Part shown: positions 25,608-33,748 of the stretch, in pieces
Numbering within the stretch: the stretch's first letter is position 1
Layout of the letters: every line of letters begins with the position of its first letter
Source of the DNA: RGIG9379 sp031553005
GTDB taxonomy: Bacteria; Bacteroidota; Bacteroidia; Bacteroidales; Paludibacteraceae
Length of the DNA: 64,000 nt
Direction of reading: 5' to 3'
NCBI GenBank assembly: GCA_031553005.1
Contig: JAVBMA010000007.1
Location: 1-64,000 of the forward strand
Program-made: the position numbers and the translations under genes
The notes under the pieces: generated by a model
Told to the model about the DNA's origin: nothing
The model's input: the letters and a program-made list of their open reading frames with translations, nothing else
Databases searched by the model: none

Positions 25608-25768
25608 AATTAAATAAATTTCAGTTAGGTTCTACTTATATATATTTATCAATATAATAATAGCCCCACAAATATATTAGAATATTTTCAAAAAAGAAAC
25701 AATTTTCAATATAAAATGTTATTACTTACACAAATACATCTTATCTATCATCAAAAAATTTTATTCTT

Positions 25769-27496
25769 ATGGAGACTATGGTAAAATCCGGACTAGCAAT
25801 GTTAAATGTTTTGGAAAGTTGGGGTGTAGAACATATTTATGGTATCCCCGGCGGTTCTATTAACTCTATAATAGGAGCTTTATATGAAGAGCGCAGTAAA
25901 ATACGCTACATACAAGTCCGGCACGAAGAAGTAGGCGCCATTGCCGCTTCCGTAGATGCCAAACTAACAGGAAAAATCGGTGTCTGTTTCGGCTCTGCCG
26001 GACCGGGAGCCACCCACCTGTTCAACGGGCTATATGACGCACAAATGGACCATGCTCCTGTATTGGCATTAATCGGGCAAGTTTCATCCAAAGCAATGAA
26101 TTACGACTCTTTTCAGGAATTAAATGAAAACCCGATGTTTGCTGACGTAAGCGTTTACAATCGTACGGTAATGAATCCCGAAAGCCTTCCCGTTGTAGTA
26201 GACGAAGCCATTCGCAGGGCATACGAACAGAAGGGTGTTGCCGTAGTAACCATTCCTGTTGACTTCGGATTTGTCGACATTCCAAATACAGATGTTTCCT
26301 CTGCCAAAAGTCACCGGGCAAAAGTACCGAAATATGACCCTAAAGATATTGCAGCAGCTGTAGAATTAATAAAAACAGCCGAAAGACCTGTTCTATACGT
26401 CGGTCAGGGCGCTCGTGGTGCTAAAAATGAAATTATCGCTCTGTCAGAACATTTTTCAATGCCAATCGTGCTATCCGTAATGGCAAAAGGCATTATTCCC
26501 GATAACACACCTAATTTTATGGGAATGGCGGGAAGAGTAGCTACCAAACCCGCAAATGAGGCGCTTGCCGCCGCAGATTTGATTGTTTTTACCGGTAGCA
26601 ATTTTCCTTTTGCCAGATTTTTCTTTCCGGCAAACGCCAAATTTATACAAATAGATACAGACTCTTCTAAATTGGGTAAACGCCACAAAACAGATGTTGC
26701 CATCCTCGGAGATGCAAAAGAAGTAATGCAACAAATGGTAACTCTTACTGCACCGAAAGGCATGTCCAAATTTCTGGATGCTAATCGGCAAAATCGTCAA
26801 AACTGGCTGAAATGGCTTCATAGTTTTGACAATCGCGAAGATGTACCTATGCGCGTTGAACCTGTCTTTAAAGAAATAAACCGTATTGCCACCGAAGACG
26901 CTATTTTTATTACCGATGTAGGAAATACCACCATACATGCCATACGCTGTTTGGATATGAACGGAGAAAAACAACTGTTTACCACTTCCGGATTTTTTGC
27001 CACTATGGGTTACGGTGTACCGGGTGGAATCGCGGCAAAACTAAACTATCCTAACCGCCAGGTTTTTACTTTAAATGGTGACGGCGCCTTTGCTATGGTT
27101 ATGCAAGATATTATTACGCAAGTAAGATATAAGCTCCCCGTTATTAATATCGTTTTCTCAAACGACTCTTTCGGATTCATCGATGCAGAACAGGAAGATA
27201 CAAAACAACCCAAATACGGAGTAGACCTGACATCAGCCGATTATGCAAAAATTGGCGAAGCTATGGGAGCCAAAGGTTTTACCGTAACCCGGAAAGAACA
27301 GCTAAAACAAGTATTTGATGAAGCAAAAAACAGCACTATTCCTGTAGTAATTGATGTAAAAATTGAAAACAAACGCCCCTTCCCTGCCGAAGCTATGGTG
27401 CTTGATTCCGATATATATGGAGAAGAAGCCATTGAAACATTCAAGAAACGTTATGAAGTAGAAAATATGCCATTATTAAAGGATCTCCTAAAATAA
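25769..27496 (+). CDS. Thiamine-diphosphate enzyme, pyruvate oxidase (SpxB/Pox type)
   Basis: 575 residues. ThDP-enzyme layout: PYR domain with GIPGGSINSIIGAL and RHEEVGAIAASVDAKLTGKIGVCFGSAGPGATHLFNGLYDA (E of the RHEE motif contacts the aminopyrimidine); central domain with PVLYVGQGARGA; PP domain with NGDGAFAMVMQDI... NIVFSNDSFGFI (GDG-x24-27-N motif). The run GIPGGSINSI and QELNENPMFADV are characteristic of the lactobacillar phosphate-dependent pyruvate oxidase, which makes acetyl phosphate, CO2 and H2O2 from pyruvate, phosphate and O2. Acetolactate synthase is less likely. Stands alone with a terminator. Unusual for a member of a largely anaerobic group; transfer from Firmicutes is possible. 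Confidence 0.8.
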   Translation: METMVKSGLAMLNVLESWGVEHIYGIPGGSINSIIGALYEERSKIRYIQVRHEEVGAIAASVDAKLTGKIGVCFGSAGPGATHLFNGLYDAQMDHAPVLALIGQVSSKAMNYDSFQELNENPMFADVSVYNRTVMNPESLPVVVDEAIRRAYEQKGVAVVTIPVDFGFVDIPNTDVSSAKSHRAKVPKYDPKDIAAAVELIKTAERPVLYVGQGARGAKNEIIALSEHFSMPIVLSVMAKGIIPDNTPNFMGMAGRVATKPANEALAAADLIVFTGSNFPFARFFFPANAKFIQIDTDSSKLGKRHKTDVAILGDAKEVMQQMVTLTAPKGMSKFLDANRQNRQNWLKWLHSFDNREDVPMRVEPVFKEINRIATEDAIFITDVGNTTIHAIRCLDMNGEKQLFTTSGFFATMGYGVPGGIAAKLNYPNRQVFTLNGDGAFAMVMQDIITQVRYKLPVINIVFSNDSFGFIDAEQEDTKQPKYGVDLTSADYAKIGEAMGAKGFTVTRKEQLKQVFDEAKNSTIPVVIDVKIENKRPFPAEAMVLDSDIYGEEAIETFKKRYEVENMPLLKDLLK

Positions 27497-27520
27497 ATAC
27501 AACCGTAAAAAAGACTAAAC

Positions 27521-27567
27521 TACAAATGCAAAGTCTAACAGAAAAATTAGACTTTGCATTTTTTGTA
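27521..27567 (+). terminator. Terminator of the pyruvate oxidase gene
   Basis: AAATGCAAAGTCTAA (27524-27538) pairs with TTAGACTTTGCATTT (27547-27561), 15 bp, 8-nt loop, followed by TTTGT. Confidence 0.85.
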
Positions 27568-27644
27568 TAAAATATTCGCATTCTCTACATTAAATACATA
27601 TTCTCTCTTTCTAAGTTTTATAAAGAATTTATTTTCATATTTTT

Positions 27645-27707
27645 AGTAGACGAGTAAACGAGTCATTTTTATTCTTGTTTACTTGTCAACTCGTTTACTC
27701 GTCTACT
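27645..27707. repeat. 19-bp inverted repeat built of octamer units
   Basis: AGTAGACGAGTAAACGAGT (27645-27663) is the exact complement of 27689-27707. The right side reads as 8-base units GTTTACTT/GTCAACTC/GTTTACTC/GTCTACTT. Part of the 768-base gene-free region before the nuo operon (27497-28264), which otherwise holds a terminator, the nuo promoter and an AT-rich leader. Confidence 0.65.
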
Positions 27708-27932
27708 TTTCTAAATACGTCATTAAATCTTATCAATCACTTAATTTGTATTTTGATTCATCAATTGCTCATTTTTACAAAAAGTGAGCAATATTTATCT
27801 TTTTGACAGAATAAAACACATAAACATTTCTTTTCGTTTTCATTGCAAAACAAATCACAAACTTATGTAAAAACACCTTTAAAATAAGGCATATTACAAT
27901 TATCAACAATCCGAATTTATTTTATTAAATAA

Positions 27933-27964
27933 TTTGGCAAACTCAAATAACTTTCTCAAATTTG
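27933..27964 (+). promoter_or_regulatory. Promoter of the nuo operon
   Basis: TTTG (27933-27936), 20-nt spacer, CAAATTTG (27957-27964), one mismatch to TAnnTTTG. This gives a leader of roughly 290 bases before nuoA, AT-rich, with a short complementary pair (ACAATAC near 28068 and GTATTGT near 28123). The length hints at leader regulation but I see no known riboswitch. Confidence 0.5.
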
Positions 27965-28264
27965 CGGCGCAAAAGCGTTTAAATTAATCAAGATTTAAGA
28001 TTCTTTTAGCTTAATTCTTTGTATAACAACGGATTTATTAAAAAATAATAAATACAAATGAAATTACACAATACAGTCAAGAATAAAAAATCTTGTAAAA
28101 AGATTGCAATTATCACGGCTTGTATTGTATAATTACTATTAAGGCTATATTTCTGAAAGCACAGTTATATGGTCTTTTATTTTTTAAATCAAACACAAAA
28201 ACGAGCATTGAAAAATGTCTCTTTGTCAAAAATTAAAAAATCAATTTAATACACAAATAAAAGC

Positions 28265-28618
28265 ATGAGTTCAGGTGAAATCTTTATAGTCATATTTCTT
28301 ACGGCTATTGTCTTGGTTTCCGCAGCGTTGATTATTGCAACTTTGATAGCTCCGCGTTCGAGCAATGCTCAGAAAGGAGAACCATACGAGTGTGGTATTC
28401 CAACCCGGGGAACTTCATGGATGCAATTCAAAGTCGGTTATTACCTTTTTGCTATCCTTTTTTTAATGTTTGATGTTGAAACGGTTCTGCTGTTTCCTTG
28501 GGCAGTAATCATGAAAAGCCTTGGGGTAGCAGGATTATATAGCGTATTGTTTTTCTTGTTAATCCTCGTTCTCGGATTAGCATATGCATGGAAGAAAGGA
28601 GCATTGGAATGGAAGTAA
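28265..28618 (+). CDS. nuoA: NADH-quinone oxidoreductase subunit A
   Basis: Membrane subunit of complex I at the junction of peripheral and membrane arms. 117 residues with three transmembrane helices (about 4-27, 58-80, 85-108). The loop between helices 1 and 2 has the conserved KGEPYECGIP segment with Cys, and the DVETVLLFPWAV motif contains the acidic residues of helix 2-3. First gene of a ten-gene nuo cluster. The nuoB start overlaps its 3' end by 10 bases. Confidence 0.95.
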   Translation: MSSGEIFIVIFLTAIVLVSAALIIATLIAPRSSNAQKGEPYECGIPTRGTSWMQFKVGYYLFAILFLMFDVETVLLFPWAVIMKSLGVAGLYSVLFFLLILVLGLAYAWKKGALEWK

Positions 28619-29211
28619 AAGATATTTATATCCGGAACATGAAGCATGAAGACTTCAATGACAATGAATACTTGGAAAAGTATGTCGAAGAACTTCAAAA
28701 AAACGGTGTGAATGTAGTTATCGGCAAATTGGACGACTTTATCAACTGGGGACGTTCCAACTCTGTTTGGCCTTTGACATTTGCTACCAGTTGTTGCGGT
28801 ATCGAATTTATGTGTGTAGGAGCTGCTCGTACAGACTTTGCTCGCTTCGGTTGGGAGGTTACCCGTAACTCTCCGCGTCAGGCCGACGTAGTTTTCGTAG
28901 CTGGAACAATTGTACACAAAATGGCTCCGGTACTAAAACGATTATATGACCAAATGGCCGAACCTAAATATGTAATGGCTGTCGGTAGCTGTGCTATATC
29001 AGGAGGCCCGTTCAGAGATTCATACCATGTAGTAAAAGGAGTTAATGAAATCATTCCGGTCGACGTATATATCCCCGGATGCCCTCCTCGTCCGGATGCC
29101 ATGCTTTATGGTATGATGCAATTGCAACGCAAAATTAAAATGGAAAACTTTTTCAAACTTCCTCAAAAACCCGAGATTTCCGATAAAAAAGTTGAAGGAA
29201 AAAATATTTAA
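28609..29211 (+). CDS. nuoB: NADH-quinone oxidoreductase subunit B
   Basis: Carries cluster N2, the last iron-sulphur centre before quinone. 200 residues from ATG 28609 (MEVKDIYIRN), preferred over 28588 because of family alignment. Ligands are the tandem CC in ATSCCGIEFM, the Cys of AVGSCAISGG and the Cys of IPGCPPRPDAM. All present, so the subunit should be active. Overlaps nuoA by 10 bases, with nuoCD starting 2 bases after its stop. Confidence 0.96.
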   Translation: MEVKDIYIRNMKHEDFNDNEYLEKYVEELQKNGVNVVIGKLDDFINWGRSNSVWPLTFATSCCGIEFMCVGAARTDFARFGWEVTRNSPRQADVVFVAGTIVHKMAPVLKRLYDQMAEPKYVMAVGSCAISGGPFRDSYHVVKGVNEIIPVDVYIPGCPPRPDAMLYGMMQLQRKIKMENFFKLPQKPEISDKKVEGKNI

Positions 29212-29213
29212 GT

Positions 29214-30842
29214 ATGGAAAACATAAAGAAAATCATTTTATCAGTTGCTCCTGAAGCTGTTATTGAGGAAAATCAATATCTATCGGTCACTATTACTTCC
29301 GATAAACTAAGAGATGTTGCTTTAGTCTTGAGAAAAAAAGGCTTCGACTATTTGATGAATTTAACAGGAATGGATTATGGTGATAGCCTTGGTGTTATCT
29401 ATCATATCTCCTCCGATACAGATAAAAAGAACGTTGTTGTACTCAAAACAAGTACAACCAACCGCGAAGAACCGGAATTATATACTGTAAGCGATATTTG
29501 GAAATCAGCCAACCTTTACGAACGTGAAGTTTTTGATTTCTTCGGTATACGATTTCTTAACCATCCCGATATGCGCCGTCTGTTTCTTCGAGCAGACTGG
29601 AACGGATATCCTTTCCGTAAAGATTATGATGCAAATCCCGAACTCAATCCTGTTCCATTGGCAAACCAGACCATTGAAGACATGGAAAGTGTTCCAACCA
29701 TCACAATTGATAAAGAGGGACGCATCACAAAAAAATCAAGCAATTTATTTGAAAATCAAGAATACGTTATTAATATCGGACCTCAGCACCCGGCTACGCA
29801 CGGGGTACTTCACTTGCGCGTGTCTCTGGAAGGCGAGATTATTAATAAAGTAGACCCGCATTTCGGATATATTCACCGTGGAATCGAGAAAATGTGTGAA
29901 TCAATGACCTATCAGCAGATTCTGTATCTGACCGACCGTCTTGATTACCTTTCGGGAACAATGAACCGTCACGCTACATGCCTTTGTATTGAAAATGCGC
30001 TTCAATTAGAAGTTCCCCAACGCGCACAATATGTCCGTGTTATTTTTGACGAACTTACACGTATTGCCTCCCACTTACTTGGTTGGGGATGTATGTGTAT
30101 GGACATGGGCTCAATTACTGCCTTTATATATGGTATGCGTGACCGTGAAAAAATCATGGATATCTTCGAAGAAACCGGTGGCGGACGTTTAATGGTCAAC
30201 TATAATGTAATAGGCGGATTAACCGATGATATACACCCTAATTTCCAAAAACGAGTAAAAGAATTTATTCCTTATATGCGTAAAATGATTAAGGAATATC
30301 ATATACTGTTTACAGGAAACCCGATTGCAAAAGGCCGTATGAAAGACATTGGTTTCTTGACAAAAGAAGACGCTATTGCATTGGGGGTTACCGGACCGGC
30401 AGCACGTGCATCCAATTTTGCCTGTGATGTTCGTAAAATTGCACCTTATGCTGTTTATGACAAAGTAAACTTCGAAGAAGTACTTCGCAAAGACGGAGGT
30501 ACATTTGACCGTTACTATATCCGTCTCGATGAAATCGAACAATCACTTCGCATCATTGAACAATTAATCGATACAATTCCGGATGACGGATACTGCGCTA
30601 AAGTGCCGAAAATCGTCAAGCTTCCGGAAGGAGAATACTATCAACGCGTAGAAAATGCACGTGGCGATTTCGGTGTTTACATCAACAGTAAGGGTGATAA
30701 GAATCCTTACCGTGTAAAATTCCGCTCCCCTTGTATGACTCTGATTTCTGCACTCGATCCTCTCTGCAAAAATGAAAAACTGGCAGACTTAATCATGATT
30801 GGAGCTTCATTGGACTATGTAATTCCTTGTGCGGACAGATAA
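29214..30842 (+). CDS. nuoCD: NADH-quinone oxidoreductase subunits C and D, fused
   Basis: 542 residues. NuoC (30-kDa) domain about 1-150 (EREVFDFFGIRFLNHPDMRRLFL... YPFRKDYD), a linker of about 30 residues, then the NuoD (49-kDa) domain starting INIGPQHPATHGVLHLRV. The NuoD quinone-site residues lie in QHPATHG (His) and the Tyr/His region LTDRLDYLSG; LRxxxEQxxR-type and IGASLDYVIPCADR end the chain. Fusion of C and D occurs in several Bacteroidota and in E. coli. Downstream is a 164-bp repeat element before nuoH. Confidence 0.96.
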   Translation: MENIKKIILSVAPEAVIEENQYLSVTITSDKLRDVALVLRKKGFDYLMNLTGMDYGDSLGVIYHISSDTDKKNVVVLKTSTTNREEPELYTVSDIWKSANLYEREVFDFFGIRFLNHPDMRRLFLRADWNGYPFRKDYDANPELNPVPLANQTIEDMESVPTITIDKEGRITKKSSNLFENQEYVINIGPQHPATHGVLHLRVSLEGEIINKVDPHFGYIHRGIEKMCESMTYQQILYLTDRLDYLSGTMNRHATCLCIENALQLEVPQRAQYVRVIFDELTRIASHLLGWGCMCMDMGSITAFIYGMRDREKIMDIFEETGGGRLMVNYNVIGGLTDDIHPNFQKRVKEFIPYMRKMIKEYHILFTGNPIAKGRMKDIGFLTKEDAIALGVTGPAARASNFACDVRKIAPYAVYDKVNFEEVLRKDGGTFDRYYIRLDEIEQSLRIIEQLIDTIPDDGYCAKVPKIVKLPEGEYYQRVENARGDFGVYINSKGDKNPYRVKFRSPCMTLISALDPLCKNEKLADLIMIGASLDYVIPCADR

Positions 30843-30849
30843 AGGAAGC

Positions 30850-31013
30850 CTCCCCTCAACCCCCTCCTAAAGAGGGGGAACGACTAAAATTGGAAGGACA
30901 TCTGAATATCTGAACAAATTAGGAACTAAGAATTGATAATTGAATTGATAAATTATTAAACAAATAATACAGTACGCTCCACTCCCCCTCCCCGAGGAGG
31001 GGGTTGAGGGGAG
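30850..31013. repeat. REP/MITE-like element A between nuoCD and nuoH
   Basis: Left end CTCCCCTCAACCCCCTCCT (30851-30869) and right end (30995-31013) are perfect 19-bp complements; each end is itself a C/G-rich hairpin (CCCCTC...GAGGGGG). The 125 bases between are AT-rich and non-coding. GC content of the ends is far above the neighbourhood. Matches element B downstream. Confidence 0.8.
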
Positions 31014-31032
31014 ACTTTTTAATTACAAAAAT

Positions 31033-32106
31033 ATGTTAGAATTAACACCAATAAAAGAATGGATTGATACAATACTGCGGGAATGGATTCCTGCGGAATG
31101 GGCGGTTTCATTGATTGAATATGTCCTTATCGGTGTCATTTTCCTTGCTTTATATGCCATATTGGCACTCATTCTGATTTACGTAGAACGCAAGGTCTGT
31201 GCTTTCTTCCAATGTCGTATCGGACCAAACAGGGTTGGACCTTGGGGAGCATTGCAAAGTATTGCGGACATGATTAAAATTTTATTAAAAGAGATTATCC
31301 ACATTGACCGCACAGATCAATTCTTGTTCAAAGCAGCCCCTTTCATCGTTATCATGGGTTCTTTCCTTACCTTTGGAGCTTTGCAATTCGGACAAGGTCT
31401 GTTTGGAATTGATTTTAACGTCGGTATTTTCTATTTATTGGCGGTTTCATCGTTAGGTGTAGTAGGTATCCTACTGGCCGGATGGGCGAGTAACAATAAA
31501 TATACGTTAATCGGAGCCATGCGTAGTGGAGCTCAATTAGTAAGTTATGAACTCTCGGCAGGACTTTCATTGTTAACTATTGTAATTCTTGCCGGTGATA
31601 TGCAACTTTCGACTATCATCGGACTACAATCAAAATCATGGTTTATTTTTCAGGCTCCGCTTCCTGCTTTAATCGCTTTCATCATCTATTTGATAGCCGG
31701 ACACGCAGAAACAAACCGTGGACCATTTGACTTACCTGAAGCAGAATCGGAATTAACGGCAGGATATCATACCGAATATTCAGGTATTCAATTCGGATTT
31801 TTCTATCTGGCTGAATATTTGAATATGTTTATCATCGCAGGTATCGCAACAACAGTGTTCCTCGGCGGATGGCAACCTTTCCAGATTAATGCCGCATGGG
31901 CCGAAGGATTTAATACTGTAATGGCATATATTCCTTCGTACCTTTGGTTCTTTGGAAAAGTATTCGCGTTGGTTTTCTTAAGTTTATGGGTTCGTTGGAC
32001 TTTCCCACGTCTTCGTATCGACCAGCTTTTGAATTTAGAATGGAAAATATTAATGCCTATCAGCTTAGCAAACATGCTATTGATGGCTGTATGGGTATTG
32101 ATATAG
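31033..32106 (+). CDS. nuoH: NADH-quinone oxidoreductase subunit H
   Basis: Membrane subunit forming the quinone entry chamber and first part of the proton path. 357 residues, eight or nine transmembrane helices. Signatures: ERKVCAFFQCRIGPNRVGPWGALQSIADMIKIL in the first cytoplasmic loop and AETNRGPFDLPEAESELTAGYHTEYSG with its cluster of Glu residues. A repeat element sits on each side of the gene, starting one base after its stop codon downstream. Confidence 0.96.
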   Translation: MLELTPIKEWIDTILREWIPAEWAVSLIEYVLIGVIFLALYAILALILIYVERKVCAFFQCRIGPNRVGPWGALQSIADMIKILLKEIIHIDRTDQFLFKAAPFIVIMGSFLTFGALQFGQGLFGIDFNVGIFYLLAVSSLGVVGILLAGWASNNKYTLIGAMRSGAQLVSYELSAGLSLLTIVILAGDMQLSTIIGLQSKSWFIFQAPLPALIAFIIYLIAGHAETNRGPFDLPEAESELTAGYHTEYSGIQFGFFYLAEYLNMFIIAGIATTVFLGGWQPFQINAAWAEGFNTVMAYIPSYLWFFGKVFALVFLSLWVRWTFPRLRIDQLLNLEWKILMPISLANMLLMAVWVLI

Positions 32107-32107
32107 G

Positions 32108-32252
32108 CCTCCCCCTAACCCCCTCCTTAAGAGGGGGAATGGCTAAGGCTGGAATATTTGAAATGATTGATATAACTAACTGTGTTAATAAATAATTACT
32201 AACAATAAAATTACACTCCACTCCCCCTCTTAAGGAGGGGGTTGGGGGGAGG
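32108..32252. repeat. REP/MITE-like element B between nuoH and nuoI
   Basis: 30-bp terminal inverted repeats (32108-32137 and 32223-32252) match at 29 of 30 positions; core TTAAGAGGGGG / CCCCCTCTTAA. About 85 AT-rich bases between. Same ends as element A with minor changes, different centre. Confidence 0.82.
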
Positions 32253-32258
32253 CTTATT

Positions 32259-32786
32259 ATGATAACATATATAAAAAATTTATTTTCAGGAATTTGGGCA
32301 TTATTGCAGGGTATGTACATTACCATGCTCAACTTTTGCCGTCCGAAAATAACAGAACAATATCCCGAAAACAGAGGTAAAAAGCAAATGTTCGAACGCT
32401 TCCGTGGTGAATTGGTTATGCCGCACAACGAGAACAACGAACATAAATGTACTGCCTGTGGTCTTTGCCAATTGGCTTGTCCGAACCATACAATCACAGT
32501 GGTAACAAAACAAATCACAACCGAAGACGGTAAAACAAAAAAGGTATTGGACAAACATCTGTATGATATCGGTAGTTGTACTTTCTGCGATTTATGCAGG
32601 CAATCCTGTAATTTTAACGCCATTAAATGGTCGCAAAATTTCGAACATGCAGTGTTTACCCGTTCATCTATGGTAAAACAACTGAACAAACCCGGTTCGA
32701 AAGTAGAAGAAAAGAAAGTAGCTGCTCCTTCGGTTAAAAAAGAAGAGAATACAGGAAATACAGAAGCTAAAATTCAACAATCGTAA
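32259..32786 (+). CDS. nuoI: NADH-quinone oxidoreductase subunit I
   Basis: 175 residues carrying clusters N6a and N6b. Two ferredoxin motifs are complete: CTACGLCQLACP (C-x2-C-x2-C-x3-C-P) and CTFCDLCRQSC, the fourth Cys followed by N rather than the usual P. An N-terminal amphipathic helix (YIKNLFSGIWALLQGMYI) docks to the membrane. The C-terminal 40 residues are Lys/Glu-rich and of low complexity. The ATG lies 6 bases after repeat element B. Confidence 0.95.
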   Translation: MITYIKNLFSGIWALLQGMYITMLNFCRPKITEQYPENRGKKQMFERFRGELVMPHNENNEHKCTACGLCQLACPNHTITVVTKQITTEDGKTKKVLDKHLYDIGSCTFCDLCRQSCNFNAIKWSQNFEHAVFTRSSMVKQLNKPGSKVEEKKVAAPSVKKEENTGNTEAKIQQS

Positions 32787-32797
32787 TAGTGTAAGAT

Positions 32798-33376
32798 ATG
32801 GAACTTTCAACATATATAGAATTTATAAAATCTCTGTTGGTGTATCTGACACCATCTAATATTACTTTCTTTTTCCTTGCAGCAGTTATTCTGGTTTGCG
32901 GATTTCTGTCGGTAACAACCACAAAGATACTGCGCGCTGCTACTTACCTCTTCTTCGTGCTTGTTGCCATTGCCGGGCTTTATTTGCTACTCAACTATCA
33001 ATTTCTGGCAGCTGTGCAATTGTCCGTATATGCAGGAGGCATTGTAGTCCTGTTCGTTTTTGCCATATTGCTGATACAACGAATCGGTGAAGAAACGGAA
33101 AAAATCACATCCAGTAAAAAAATGCTAAGCGCCATAGCCGCCGTTTCAGGTGTTATATTGTGCTTAGTGCTTATCTATAGTTTTGGCTTTATATACGATA
33201 TGAATGAAGCTAACGAAATAGCAGCTACCATTGACATGCAAAAAATCGGTTTCACACTGATGGGTACCGAAAAATACCAATATCTGCTTCCCTTTGAGGC
33301 AGCAGGTGTTTTGTTACTCGCTTGTATTGTCGGTAGTATTGTTATTGCACAACAAAAAAAGGAGGATAAAAAATGA
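32798..33376 (+). CDS. nuoJ: NADH-quinone oxidoreductase subunit J
   Basis: 192-residue membrane subunit with five predicted helices: NITFFFLAAVILVCGF, AATYLFFVLVAIAGLYLLL, FLAAVQLSVYAGGIVVLFVFAILLI, LSAIAAVSGVILCLVLIYSFGF and LLPFEAAGVLLLACIVGSIVIA. The helix-3 segment YAGGIVVLFVFAILL is the family signature and hosts the pi-bulge of complex I. It overlaps nuoK by 4 bases (ATGA). Confidence 0.93.
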   Translation: MELSTYIEFIKSLLVYLTPSNITFFFLAAVILVCGFLSVTTTKILRAATYLFFVLVAIAGLYLLLNYQFLAAVQLSVYAGGIVVLFVFAILLIQRIGEETEKITSSKKMLSAIAAVSGVILCLVLIYSFGFIYDMNEANEIAATIDMQKIGFTLMGTEKYQYLLPFEAAGVLLLACIVGSIVIAQQKKEDKK

Positions 33377-33684
33377 GCTTACCGGTAGAATGTTATTTAG
33401 TACTAAGTACACTCCTGTTTTTTATCGGAGTTTACGGATTTATTGCCCGCAAAAACCTGATAGGTATCTTATTGTCGATTGAACTGATGCTGAATGCAGC
33501 AAATATCAATTTTGTAGTATTCAATCGTTTTTTATTCCCGGGACAATTAGAAGGTTACGTGTATAGTCTCTTTATCATTGTAGTAGCTGCTGCCGAAACG
33601 GCAATCGCTATCTCTATTATCATTAATATATACCGCAACATGAAAAATATTAGTGTAGATAGTATTAAGGAGTTGAAAAATTAA
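33373..33684 (+). CDS. nuoK: NADH-quinone oxidoreductase subunit K
   Basis: 103 residues, three transmembrane helices. Helix 2 contains the conserved Glu in LLSIELMLNAANINFV and helix 3 the second in VAAAETAIAISIIINIYR, both required for proton transfer in the family. ATGA overlap with nuoJ shows coupled translation. Confidence 0.95.
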   Translation: MSLPVECYLVLSTLLFFIGVYGFIARKNLIGILLSIELMLNAANINFVVFNRFLFPGQLEGYVYSLFIIVVAAAETAIAISIIINIYRNMKNISVDSIKELKN

Positions 33685-33697
33685 AAAGAATAACACC

Positions 33698-33727
33698 CTA
33701 ATCTCTCCAAAGGGAGATTGGAAGAGG
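33698..33727. repeat. REP-like single hairpin between nuoK and nuoL
   Basis: CCTAATCTCTCCAAAGGGAG and its continuation to 33727 fold into a short hairpin with AA loop. It resembles the C-rich ends of elements A and B but has only one end. Weaker than those. Confidence 0.45.
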
Positions 33728-33748
33728 CTGATTTTAAAATAAAACATT

